DNA from: Brevundimonas sp. UBA6550
Lineage (GTDB): Bacteria; Pseudomonadota; Alphaproteobacteria; Caulobacterales; Caulobacteraceae
Length of the DNA stretch: 64,000 nt
Direction: 5' to 3'
Assembly: GCF_002434505.1 (NCBI RefSeq)
Contig: NZ_DJKE01000004.1
Coordinates: 1-64,000, forward strand
This document shows positions 1-9,003 of the stretch, one piece after another (positions within the stretch are counted from its first letter, which is position 1; each line of letters opens with the position of its first letter). The translations under genes and the position numbers were made by a program. Under the pieces are notes generated by a model. That model was not told the origin of the DNA. It made no database searches and worked only from the letters and a program-made list of their open reading frames with translations.

Positions 1-1315
1 GCGCGAGAAAGAGTTTCTGCCTGCCGCGCTGGAGATCTCCGAGACGCCGCCGTCGCCGATCGGCCGGGCCATCCTGTGGACAATCATCGCCGCCGCCCTG
101 ACCGCCCTCGCCTGGAGCATCTTCAGTTTCGTGGATGTGGTCGCGGTAGGTGAGGGGCGCTTGGTGCCGACCGGGCGCCTGCGCAGCGTAGAGGCGGCCG
201 AGGCGGGCGTCATTCGCGCCATCGACGTGCGGGAGGGCCAGCATGTCACCGCCGGTCAGCCACTGATCGAGCTGGATCCGACCCTCGCCGACGCCGATGT
301 GGACACCGCGCGCGCGGAACTGGCCTCGGCTCGCCTGACCCGGGCCCGTGCCGACGCCATCCTGGGCTACCTTGCTACAGGGCGCATCCAGTTCGTGGCC
401 CCCGACGGCGCTGAGCCCGCCGCCGTCGCCGCTGAGCGTCAGGTGGTGGACGCCCGCATCCGCGAGCATCAGGCTAATCTGGCGGCCCTCAGCGCACGCC
501 GCTCGGGCGCCGCGTCAGCCGCCCTGACCTCGGCCGAGAACATCGCTCGTTACGAGGAAGTCCAGCCCCTGGCCCGCCAGCAGCTCACGGCCAGACAGGA
601 TCTGGAACGCCGGGGCTACGGCGCCCGGCTGCGCGTGCTGGAACAGGAGGAGCGCTACATCTCGGTCAGCCGCGAACTTGCGGCAGAACGTCACAGGGCG
701 GCGGAAGCTCGGTCGCAGGTCTCGATGATCGACCGCGAACGCGCCCAGGCCCAGGAGCAGTTCCGGGGACAGGCGGCGCAGGAGAAGGCCGAGGCCGAGG
801 CCGTGGTCGCCACCCGCACCGAAAGCCTGACCAAGGCCGACCAGCGTCAGTCGCTGCAACGGCTGAAAGCGCCGGTTTCCGGCACGATCAACGAGGTTTC
901 CGTGACGACCCTGGGCGAAGTGGCTGAGGCCGGCCAGGCCTTGGTCACTCTGGTCCCGGACGGCGAGGCCCTGATCGTCGAGGCGCTGATCCTGAATCGC
1001 GACGTCGGCTTCGTGCGGCCGGGCATGCGCACCATCGTAAAGCTCGAGGCCTATCCCTTCACTCGCCATGGCAGTCTAACGGGCGTCGTTGAGCATGTTT
1101 CGCCGGACGCTACGGTAGACGAAACGCGCGGACTGGTGTTCCCTGCGCGCATACGACTGGTTGCGTCGAGGTTGCGCACCGGAACGGGGGAACAAGCCGT
1201 GATGCAGCCGGGCATGGCCGCGACCGTGGAGATCGTCACCGGACGCCGGCGGGTGATCGACTATGTGCTGTCACCGATCGCGCGGGCAGTCGGGACGGCG
1301 GGGAGGGAACGATAG
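1..1315 (+). CDS. HlyD-family type I secretion periplasmic adaptor, 5' end outside window
   Basis: This is the membrane-fusion (adaptor) subunit of a type I secretion system, linking an inner-membrane ABC exporter to an outer-membrane TolC-like channel. The frame is open from base 2, so the start lies upstream; about 437 codons are visible, close to full length for the family. A membrane anchor is encoded at about 65-130 (AILWTIIAAALTALAW). A lipoyl/barrel half-motif follows (AGVIRAIDVREGQHVTAG), then an Ala/Glu/Arg-rich coiled-coil region, the second lipoyl half (KAPVSGTINEVSV) and the C-terminal beta-barrel (FTRHGSLTGVVEHVSPDA). The stop TAG overlaps the next GTG start. The partner ABC transporter is presumably just upstream. 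The RTX protein encoded downstream is the likely cargo. Family assignment is firm; the cargo is inferred from position. Confidence 0.93.
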   Translation, partial: REKEFLPAALEISETPPSPIGRAILWTIIAAALTALAWSIFSFVDVVAVGEGRLVPTGRLRSVEAAEAGVIRAIDVREGQHVTAGQPLIELDPTLADADVDTARAELASARLTRARADAILGYLATGRIQFVAPDGAEPAAVAAERQVVDARIREHQANLAALSARRSGAASAALTSAENIARYEEVQPLARQQLTARQDLERRGYGARLRVLEQEERYISVSRELAAERHRAAEARSQVSMIDRERAQAQEQFRGQAAQEKAEAEAVVATRTESLTKADQRQSLQRLKAPVSGTINEVSVTTLGEVAEAGQALVTLVPDGEALIVEALILNRDVGFVRPGMRTIVKLEAYPFTRHGSLTGVVEHVSPDATVDETRGLVFPARIRLVASRLRTGTGEQAVMQPGMAATVEIVTGRRRVIDYVLSPIARAVGTAGRER

Positions 1316-1692
1316 TGAGAGATCGCAACGAGTGTTTGTCGCTACATCGCTTCAGTTACGGCAACGGTTTCCGAACAAAACCCGGCGGCAGAAGGCGCTT
1401 CTTCCTCGCTGTTTTGGCGGCATCGACAACTTCCATCACTGCTTCGTGTGACAATCGCGCAAACGAATTCGAAGGCCGAATTATCTACATAGCTACAACC
1501 TCAAGTGATGGGGTCGTCTTAAATCCGATCGGGCTAATATGTATTGAAGGACCGCAACCCCGTGATCTTATCGTGACGCCAGACAACAACACCCCGGAAG
1601 AGTTTTTGGAAGTTGTTTCAGACGTAAGGCGCCACAACAAGAGGCAGGCTTCTTCGATTAAAAAATATCAATGCAAAGTTGTGGAAGGGTAG
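1315..1692 (+). CDS. Small putative lipoprotein, unknown function, AT-rich; possible partner of the RTX protein
   Basis: No family is recognised. The GTG start overlaps the stop of the adaptor gene (TAGTG), suggesting translational coupling. The 125-residue product has a basic stretch (GGRRR) and a hydrophobic segment ending in a lipobox-like I-T-A-S-C with Cys at residue 45, so it may be a secreted lipoprotein. The charged C-terminus (RRHNKRQASSIKKYQC) has a second Cys. Base composition is clearly more AT-rich than the adaptor gene and matches the first 1.5 kb of the following giant gene, so the two probably arrived together. Position directly before a predicted metallopeptidase-bearing RTX protein would fit an immunity or accessory protein; this is inference only. 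The true start could be internal. Confidence 0.55.
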   Translation: MRDRNECLSLHRFSYGNGFRTKPGGRRRFFLAVLAASTTSITASCDNRANEFEGRIIYIATTSSDGVVLNPIGLICIEGPQPRDLIVTPDNNTPEEFLEVVSDVRRHNKRQASSIKKYQCKVVEG

Positions 1693-1695
1693 TTT

Positions 1696-4600
1696 ATGCC
1701 TAATGCGCCTGTCAGGCCGAACGGCCCGAACAACATTGTTACCTATCCGTTCACCGGCACCTCTCCTCGCTTGGGCCGGATGCCTCCAATCACTATCATG
1801 TCGAATAGCTTCGACGCGGCTGAAGTGGGAGCAACGATCGGACGTCTTGGCCAACGAGCAAATAGGGAAATGCTTGCCTGGTGGAATAAGCTTGGAGCTA
1901 AGGGCACCCGAGTTCTAATATATGTGAATTACGACCCGTTGTTGACCCCGTACTACTATAACGGAACATGGCTTCATAGATCCGCAGAAACTGTACTAGG
2001 GTCTGCAAACTATGTGAATGGGCCTCAAAGCGCGGCGAATGGCGCTCCGTTAGACGTGGGCGCTAACTATGATGCTGTGATTGTACTCAATTATCACCAG
2101 ATTGCTGCGAACGGAGGGTGGGGCGGGTTCTTCGCTACCACCGTGCTTGGTCATGAAGCTGGACATTTGGCTTTCCCTATCGCTTCAACTGATACATGGG
2201 AGTACGGACGACAAGTCGAGATCCAGCATCGAGAAATCATTGCTCCTGTCATGGCCCGAAGGCTTTGGGAAGCGGGAACAACCCTAAAGTTTACTGATCC
2301 AAAAACGGGAGAGACATTTGTTGCGGGATTGAATGCTGCTGGATGGGCGCGCGACAATCTCACAGGTCAATATACCGTGTTACGAGGACTCACGGAGCTT
2401 GAGAAGGTTTTGGCCAAAGGGACTCCGAAGTTTGTCGATGGTGTCCCCCCTAATGAATACGATGGATTGGAGATAATACCCACATCAAATGTATCAAATA
2501 TTTCCCAAATTGGAGATATAGTCGGATCCTCACTTGGAAACTATATAGCTGGAAATAATTTAGTCGCTGGTATTGGATATAGTAGCTTACTTGGTGAAAT
2601 CGGTGAGCGGATCGGTGCTGCAATCAATGCTGGTTTGAACGGAGATTCTGCTGTCGCCAACGCAACGGTTGGTGGGCTCGAATCTCTTAGCCACGAAGTG
2701 GCAGTTCGAGCAGGTCAAGCTGCCATTGGCACTGTCAGCAGTTGGTTGACGATGGAGCTAGGCGAGTCTCTCGGCCTGAAGGGATTTGGAGCTGAGCTGT
2801 TTAACACGGTCGGTTCCACAGTTACTCAGCACGTTATTGGAAATCTACTGAATAACCCCCAGCTTCCATTCCATGCATTGAATGTAGGGGGGGTCGCCGA
2901 CGGAATGGGGGGTGGCGTAGGAAATCTTGTTTCCGCCCTGTCGAGTGCTGTGGGTGCGTTCCTAGGGGCTAAGCTTGGCGCGATGGTCGTCAGTCCTCAG
3001 ACTCAGGCGGCAGTTGTACTATCTTCGATCGGTAGCGCGGCTGGTGCCTTCGTAGCGGGGAAAGTTCTGGGCGCAGTTGGCAGTTGGGCTACCTCCAAAT
3101 TTGGGAGCATGCTTGGGAACATGATCGTTCCCGGAATAGGTGCTTTCGTGGGCTTTGTTTTGGGCGCATTGATCGGCAATTTGTTCGGTCGCAAGAAACC
3201 CAAGACGCCGACGGCCAACGCCGAGGTCTATCTCGACTACACCAGCGACCAGTTCCAACTCGGCGCATCCTCAGCGCAGAACGGCGGCAATCTGCAGCTC
3301 GTCCGCAACATGGCGGAATCGGCGCGCGATACGCTGAACGGCTTCCTGACCGTTCTGGCCGGCGACATGCCCTATGAGGCGACCAGCTGGGGCAATGGTC
3401 TGTGGCGGAACGGGAAATACATCGCCTCGGACGCCGGGCTGCAGAGCTTCTACGGCCACACCGGGGGGCAGCTCTGGGTCAAGCTAGGTAGTCCCAGTGC
3501 GGCCCAGCAGAATGTGAGCTCGGCCGACGACGCCGTGTCCAAGGGCGTCATGTGGTCGATCAAACAGACCCAGATCATCGGCGGCGACATCTTCGCCAAG
3601 CGGGCACTGGCCAATTCGGCCGCGACGGACCTGACGGCCCTGCTGGGCGACCTGCAGATCGCCTCGGACTATCGCTTCTATGCGAACAATCGCGATTTGA
3701 TCAACGGCTACATCACCGGCGCCTACAACAGCCTGAATCAGGGCGAGAAGGATTATTACGCCGCCCACAAGGCCGTAATCGACAAGGCGCACACGAAGGG
3801 CGTCAGTGCTCTGGATGGAAATGAGCTCGCCTTCTACAACGGCAATAAGGCGACGATCGACAAGATCATCTCGGCCCTTGAAGACCAGGCTATCGCCAAC
3901 CCTTGGATCATCACGCTCCAGCGCATCAACGAACTGAAGCTTGACCAGTGGAACAGCGCTGACTTCAACGGCGGCCTTCAGGGCTTCCTGACCAGCATGG
4001 GCCTGTCGGCGTATGGCGCGAACTTTGAGGATGTGCGGGTCAGCGATCTTCTTGGCGGCATGACCCTGTCGGTGAAGGGTCCGACCGTCCAGGACGGCGT
4101 CTTCTCCATCCTGCCCCAGGCGCTGGAGAAGCCTTTAGGCAACGACCTGCTGAACCCGCATTGGGCGCAGAACTCGGCCGGGTGGTGGATGGCGACATGG
4201 CAGGCGCCGTCTGCCGAACACGGTGTTAATCTGAATTCGGACTGGTCCGGTTCCGGCAACGATGTGTTCTGGTCGCGCATGAATGGAGCGACGACGAATG
4301 GCGCACTCGTCGATGTCCGCTCGGAAATGATCGCGTCGGTTGGCGGGGCCACCTACGAGTTCAGCGTCAAGGCGGCGCAGCATCGTGGCACGGCGCAAAT
4401 GTTCGTCGAGTTCTACGATGCGAACCAGAACTGGCTCGGCTCGCAAATTATCAATGGGTCAGCCAGGGTCTACGGCGGCTGGCATGGCGATCTCGCCAAC
4501 TTTGATACGATCAGCGGCCAGGTCACTGCTCCGGCGGGTACCGCTTATCGCCGGATCGGCCTGCGGCTCGTGGCAAATGGCGAGAACGACCCCTACGCCT

Positions 4601-7600
4601 TCTTCACCCAGCCCGTGACGCGAGAAGTCGGCGGCGCCGCCATCGACTGGAGCGCCGACGGCAACGCGATCCGCATCGATGACCTAGCGAAGATCGGCTA
4701 CACCAAGCTGACCAACGGCAATACGGCGGGTAGAGACTTCCTGGACTTCTCGCAACGCACGGCGGCGGTGGGTTGGAGCGACTGGAGCCAGACCACCCAG
4801 TGGGAATGGCGTACAGACTACGAAGGCTACGAATATCAGGAAGAGGTGACGGTCACCCAAACCGGCGGCGACGACATCGTGGTCGGCAGCCGCTACGGCG
4901 ACTATCTCGCGGGCGCCGCGGGCTGGGACTGGATCGACGGCGGCGACGGCAATGACACGATCGAGGGCGGAGAAGGCAATGACGTCCTCTTGGGCGGCGC
5001 GGGCGCTGACCGTCTGATCGGGGGCACTGGCGACGATTATCTCGTCGGCGGCGCGGGCGACGACAATCCTTGGGATGGCAACCCGAATGCCGGCATGTGG
5101 GGCGGGACTGGTAACGACACCTTCGTCTTCGCGGGTGGTCGCGATGCCGCGTTCGGGGAAGATGGAGATGATGTATTCCTGATGGAACAGGACGGTTACG
5201 CGCCAGGCCTTGAAGCGAGCGGTAATCATGATTGGTCCAAGATGGACTACGTCGACGCCGGCGCAGGCTCGGACACCATCTCCTATGAACGATTCACAGC
5301 TCCGTTCGCCCATAATCTGGATGTGAACTTTTGGCCTTGGGCGACCAACGCAAATGCGATGCCAGTCGGTGGCATCAACGGGGTTGTCGTCTATCTCGGT
5401 AATCACCCCGCGAGCTGGAATAATGGCGACGGATACTGGGCCGACGCCAAATACATCATGGGCGACTGGATCAAGGGCGTCGAGAATGTCACCGGCAGCC
5501 GTTTCAACGACTATCTCTGGGGCGACGCCGGAAGCAACATCATCAAAGGCGGCGACGGCGACGACTTTCTCGACGGACATGACGGCGCTGACATCCTGGA
5601 AGGCGGTGCGGGTGCGGACTACCTGTTCGGCGGCGGTACTGGCAACGACACGGCGTCCTATGAAGGTTCGAACGCCGGCGTGTACATCGACTACACCACG
5701 GGCGAAGCCTTTGGCGGCCACGCGACCGGCGACAAGTTCAACAGCATCCAGCATCTTCGGGGGTCGCGCTTCGCCGATGAGCTGAAGGGCGATGCTCAGA
5801 ACAACCGTATCGAGGGCCTAGCCGGCGACGACTGGATCGTGGCGACCAAGGGCGCCGACATCTACGACGGCGGGGAGGGGCTCGACACCGTCGACTATTC
5901 CGAAGGCTTCACGACGGGAACCTCTACCTATCAGGTTCAGATGGGTGGTGGCCATTGGGAGTGGGACGACTGGCTGCAACAGGGCGTTTGGATCGAAGAG
6001 CCTGTCTACTATGAAACCGTCACCTCGACTCGTATCGGGCTGAACGTGATGGGCGGCGTAGCCGAATGGCGCGCCACAGATGGGACGGCCGGCACGCACA
6101 GTCTTATCGGCGTGGAGCACATCATCGGCACCGCGGGCGATGATTATATCGGCATGACCGAGACCGACGATTACATCACCGGCGGTAAGGGTAACGATAC
6201 GCTATCTGGCGGCGGTGGCGGCGATACCTACTACTTCAACGTGGGTGATGGCGTCGATACGATCAACGACAACAACGCCGGCGGGAACGTCGTGTCGTTC
6301 GGCGCGGGCATTGGATTCAATCAACTGACCTTCTCTGCTCAGGATGGATCCGGCGGCCATCTGACGATCTATTATACCGCGACGGACTCGGTCCGCATCA
6401 ACGGCAACATCCCGTCGGTGAAGCAGGGCAAGCTGGCCTCGGAAGAAGACAACCGTATCAAGACCCTCGACATGAACGGGTCTGGCCAGTTGGATATTTC
6501 ACAGTTCGAGATTTATCGCGGCGGCACCGCCTGGGGTGATACGATCAGCGGCATTCGGACGCTTGGCGATTTCATCGCCGGCTTCGGCGGCAATGACATC
6601 ATTTACGGCATGCAGCCCGGCCAGTGGGAAGACCACGGCAACATCATCATCGGCGGCGCTGGCGACGATACGATCTATACCTCGGCCGGCGACGACCAGT
6701 TCGCCTTCGAGCGCGGATCCGGGCGTGATACGATCAATGATAGCGGCGGCGAAGACGTGCTTGTCTTCGGTCCCAATGTCGCGGCCGACGATGTGATCTA
6801 CAAGGTGGTCGGCAACGACCTCTATATCGGCATCCGCGAGGCGGGTTCGCCCGGTCTGGAAGCGCATCAGGTCACCGATTACGTTCGCGTGGTGAATGGC
6901 GGCGTGAAGTGGGAGGATGTCTACGGCGGCGGTTCCTCGTTCAATACCGTCGAGTTCATCAATGCCGGTGGAACCTGGATCGATCTGCGCAAGCTCGATC
7001 TGAACTGGACGGTCCAGTATTCCTACAACGGCGGCGTGATGCCGATCGTGTTCGACCTAGGCGGGGACGGTCTTGAGTTGACCGGCGTCGAGTCGTCCAT
7101 GGTGGTCTCGCGTCTGTCTTCTGGCGAATACGCGCGCACGTCCTGGGTCGGCCCGACCAACGGCATCCTCGCCTTCGACCGCAATGGCGATGGTCAGATC
7201 AATAATCTGTCGGAGATCTCGTTCGTTCAGGATCGCGAGGGCGCCAAGACCGACCTCGAAGGCCTTCAGGCTTGGGACACGAATGGCGACGGCAAGCTCA
7301 ACGCCTTGGATACGAACTGGTCCAAGCTGCTTATTTGGGTCGATCGCAATCAGAATGGTCGATCGACCGAGCAGGAACTGCGCACGCTCGAACAGGTCGG
7401 GATCACCGAAATCGATCTGAAGGGCGTCGCGACCGGCAATACCGCCGACACCACGCGCGACAGCTTCGTGCACAACACCCTGTCCTTCACCTGGGCCTCC
7501 GGTGAGAAGGGAACGGCCTACGACGTCCAACTGGCGCGTCGTCTGCTCAACGAATTGGGCCTGTCCGCAGAACAGGTGCGCGCAGCCTGGGGCGATGGTT

Positions 7601-8538
7601 CCGCCACGGGCGAACTTGGGCGGCTTGCGTCCAATCCAACCGTCGCTGCTGCAGCGCGTGTAGTGTTGGGTGCTCCGACCGATCCGATCAGCCCTTGGTC
7701 GAACTTCGGATCCGGTCGCCAAAACATGGCGGTGCTTCGCGACGATGCTGAATGGGGTGCAGGGTTCGTTGCTGACCCTGCCCTGGATGACGGTGATCAG
7801 AGCGTGGATGTTTCCGTCGACTTCAGCGATCACGACGGTCTTTATGCGGACGATGAGGTCCGTTGGTCCGATGTCCTGAACGGCACGGTGTCAAACGGCG
7901 GAACCATCAACGACACCGACGCGCGTGTTCGGGCGACGCTTGAAGCGCTGCAGCAGTCCGCGGGCCGCGGGGCTTTCGGCCAGGCCTTCAGTCGGCCGGA
8001 GATCGAAGACCCCTCGGCTGCCATGGTCCCTGTCGGCGGTCAGTCTGGGGGGCAACGCACCTTTGCTCCCTCTTCCATTTCAAACGCCCAGATTGGAGCG
8101 GCGGAACGCGTCGATGCCTTTGGCGTCGACGGGCGGCCGTCGAGCTATGGCCAGCTTTTCGACGTCGACGAAGCCGCAAACCTGCTGAACGCCGCATCAG
8201 ATGATCCCGATGTCTGGGCGCCGGCGGAGTTCAGCCGGGCGTCGGTTGCGCAGGGTCGCGAGTGGTGGCGGTCCGCAGTCGTGTCGCCAGAGGGCCTGCC
8301 GATGGTGACGCCCTTCGCCACGCTTGATCAGGCTTCCGAGATCGAAGGCGGAAGTCGCCCGTCGTCGGCGTCGCAGCACCAGCAACTCGTCCAGGCGCTG
8401 GCGGCCTTCGGTCCGAAGAACGGAGGCGGAAGCTCAGCGATCTGGAAACGTTCCGGTGAAGTCGATGGGGACGCCCTGACCGGCGTTGCATCTGACAACC
8501 GCTGGCGGTTCGCCGGACCGTCGCGTATCCACGCCTAA
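1696..8538 (+). CDS. Giant RTX-type calcium-binding T1SS effector with N-terminal HEAGH motif and glycine-rich hydrophobic region
   Basis: This is a 2280-residue protein probably exported by the adjacent type I system. RBS GAAGGG precedes the ATG. Residues 151-160 contain LGHEAGH (His153, Glu154, His157), a gluzincin-like HExxH zinc site. Residues ~280-498 are Gly/Ala-rich and hydrophobic, with repeated small-xxx-small spacing resembling a glycine zipper or pore-forming segment. RTX nonapeptides (GGDGNDTIEGGEGND type) lie at ~1080-1130, with further blocks near 1281-1318, 1475-1510 and 1648-1680. Near 1782 comes FDLGGDGLELTG, then EF-hand-like Asp-rich loops at ~1825 (DRNGDGQIN), ~1860 (DTNGDGKLN) and ~1881 (DRNQNGRST). 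No N-terminal signal peptide is seen, as expected for T1SS cargo. Codon use shifts abruptly near base 3190: one 60-base line at 2521 is 38% GC and one at 3601 is 72%. RTX identity is firm; toxin or protease activity is inferred. Confidence 0.9.
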   Translation: MPNAPVRPNGPNNIVTYPFTGTSPRLGRMPPITIMSNSFDAAEVGATIGRLGQRANREMLAWWNKLGAKGTRVLIYVNYDPLLTPYYYNGTWLHRSAETVLGSANYVNGPQSAANGAPLDVGANYDAVIVLNYHQIAANGGWGGFFATTVLGHEAGHLAFPIASTDTWEYGRQVEIQHREIIAPVMARRLWEAGTTLKFTDPKTGETFVAGLNAAGWARDNLTGQYTVLRGLTELEKVLAKGTPKFVDGVPPNEYDGLEIIPTSNVSNISQIGDIVGSSLGNYIAGNNLVAGIGYSSLLGEIGERIGAAINAGLNGDSAVANATVGGLESLSHEVAVRAGQAAIGTVSSWLTMELGESLGLKGFGAELFNTVGSTVTQHVIGNLLNNPQLPFHALNVGGVADGMGGGVGNLVSALSSAVGAFLGAKLGAMVVSPQTQAAVVLSSIGSAAGAFVAGKVLGAVGSWATSKFGSMLGNMIVPGIGAFVGFVLGALIGNLFGRKKPKTPTANAEVYLDYTSDQFQLGASSAQNGGNLQLVRNMAESARDTLNGFLTVLAGDMPYEATSWGNGLWRNGKYIASDAGLQSFYGHTGGQLWVKLGSPSAAQQNVSSADDAVSKGVMWSIKQTQIIGGDIFAKRALANSAATDLTALLGDLQIASDYRFYANNRDLINGYITGAYNSLNQGEKDYYAAHKAVIDKAHTKGVSALDGNELAFYNGNKATIDKIISALEDQAIANPWIITLQRINELKLDQWNSADFNGGLQGFLTSMGLSAYGANFEDVRVSDLLGGMTLSVKGPTVQDGVFSILPQALEKPLGNDLLNPHWAQNSAGWWMATWQAPSAEHGVNLNSDWSGSGNDVFWSRMNGATTNGALVDVRSEMIASVGGATYEFSVKAAQHRGTAQMFVEFYDANQNWLGSQIINGSARVYGGWHGDLANFDTISGQVTAPAGTAYRRIGLRLVANGENDPYAFFTQPVTREVGGAAIDWSADGNAIRIDDLAKIGYTKLTNGNTAGRDFLDFSQRTAAVGWSDWSQTTQWEWRTDYEGYEYQEEVTVTQTGGDDIVVGSRYGDYLAGAAGWDWIDGGDGNDTIEGGEGNDVLLGGAGADRLIGGTGDDYLVGGAGDDNPWDGNPNAGMWGGTGNDTFVFAGGRDAAFGEDGDDVFLMEQDGYAPGLEASGNHDWSKMDYVDAGAGSDTISYERFTAPFAHNLDVNFWPWATNANAMPVGGINGVVVYLGNHPASWNNGDGYWADAKYIMGDWIKGVENVTGSRFNDYLWGDAGSNIIKGGDGDDFLDGHDGADILEGGAGADYLFGGGTGNDTASYEGSNAGVYIDYTTGEAFGGHATGDKFNSIQHLRGSRFADELKGDAQNNRIEGLAGDDWIVATKGADIYDGGEGLDTVDYSEGFTTGTSTYQVQMGGGHWEWDDWLQQGVWIEEPVYYETVTSTRIGLNVMGGVAEWRATDGTAGTHSLIGVEHIIGTAGDDYIGMTETDDYITGGKGNDTLSGGGGGDTYYFNVGDGVDTINDNNAGGNVVSFGAGIGFNQLTFSAQDGSGGHLTIYYTATDSVRINGNIPSVKQGKLASEEDNRIKTLDMNGSGQLDISQFEIYRGGTAWGDTISGIRTLGDFIAGFGGNDIIYGMQPGQWEDHGNIIIGGAGDDTIYTSAGDDQFAFERGSGRDTINDSGGEDVLVFGPNVAADDVIYKVVGNDLYIGIREAGSPGLEAHQVTDYVRVVNGGVKWEDVYGGGSSFNTVEFINAGGTWIDLRKLDLNWTVQYSYNGGVMPIVFDLGGDGLELTGVESSMVVSRLSSGEYARTSWVGPTNGILAFDRNGDGQINNLSEISFVQDREGAKTDLEGLQAWDTNGDGKLNALDTNWSKLLIWVDRNQNGRSTEQELRTLEQVGITEIDLKGVATGNTADTTRDSFVHNTLSFTWASGEKGTAYDVQLARRLLNELGLSAEQVRAAWGDGSATGELGRLASNPTVAAAARVVLGAPTDPISPWSNFGSGRQNMAVLRDDAEWGAGFVADPALDDGDQSVDVSVDFSDHDGLYADDEVRWSDVLNGTVSNGGTINDTDARVRATLEALQQSAGRGAFGQAFSRPEIEDPSAAMVPVGGQSGGQRTFAPSSISNAQIGAAERVDAFGVDGRPSSYGQLFDVDEAANLLNAASDDPDVWAPAEFSRASVAQGREWWRSAVVSPEGLPMVTPFATLDQASEIEGGSRPSSASQHQQLVQALAAFGPKNGGGSSAIWKRSGEVDGDALTGVASDNRWRFAGPSRIHA

Positions 8539-8559
8539 GCCTTCTGTTCGAGTAGCCGT

Positions 8560-9003
8560 ATGACCGACACCAACCCCGCCTCCAAGACCGTCGCTCAGAT
8601 GCTGGGCGAGATCACCTGGCTGATGACCCAGTCGCCGATCCACAAGCAGCTGTTCATCGGCGATCTGGAATGGTTCGCCATGCCGGCCATCCTGGTCGAG
8701 CAGTTCCGCATCTTCTATGGCCCCAACAGTCCCGCGGCCGTGGCGCTTTGGGCGATGGTGTCCGAGGACACCGAGGAGCGATTGAAGGCTGGCGCGCACA
8801 AGCTTCGCGCCGACGAATGGCAAGGCGGGGATCGGCCGTGGCTCATTGAGTTGATCGCCCCATTCGGCGCGCAGGACGAAATCCTCGCCGATCTTTCCAA
8901 AACCGTTTTCGGGGGCAAGCCGTTTAGCTTCCATACGGCGACGCCGGACGGTCAGCGCGTGGTGAAAGTCTATGAAGCCCCCGAAGTCTCGACGCTCAAC
9001 TAG
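8560..9003 (+). CDS. HlyC-family toxin-activating lysine acyltransferase
   Basis: Members of this family use acyl-ACP to acylate internal lysines of RTX toxins in the cytoplasm before export. The 147-residue product aligns with HlyC/CyaC along its core: LGEITWLMTQSPIHK matches the HlyC segment with catalytic His (here His28), and GGDRPWLIELIAPFG matches the HlyC GDRKWFIDWIAPFG block. The residue aligned with HlyC Asp92 is Glu97, a conservative change. The protein is shorter than HlyC (about 170 residues) and lacks its C-terminal tail. It starts 21 bases after the RTX gene and overlaps the next gene by 32 bases, so one operon is likely. Its substrate is presumably the RTX protein upstream. Canonical HlyC genes usually precede the toxin gene; here it follows. 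Confidence 0.85.
   Translation: MTDTNPASKTVAQMLGEITWLMTQSPIHKQLFIGDLEWFAMPAILVEQFRIFYGPNSPAAVALWAMVSEDTEERLKAGAHKLRADEWQGGDRPWLIELIAPFGAQDEILADLSKTVFGGKPFSFHTATPDGQRVVKVYEAPEVSTLN

Noticed and set aside
4684..5754. Long minus-strand open frame opposite the RTX repeats
   Set aside because: It mirrors the Gly/Asp-rich repeats of the sense gene, has no start signal and reads low-complexity Val/Ala/Asp sequence.
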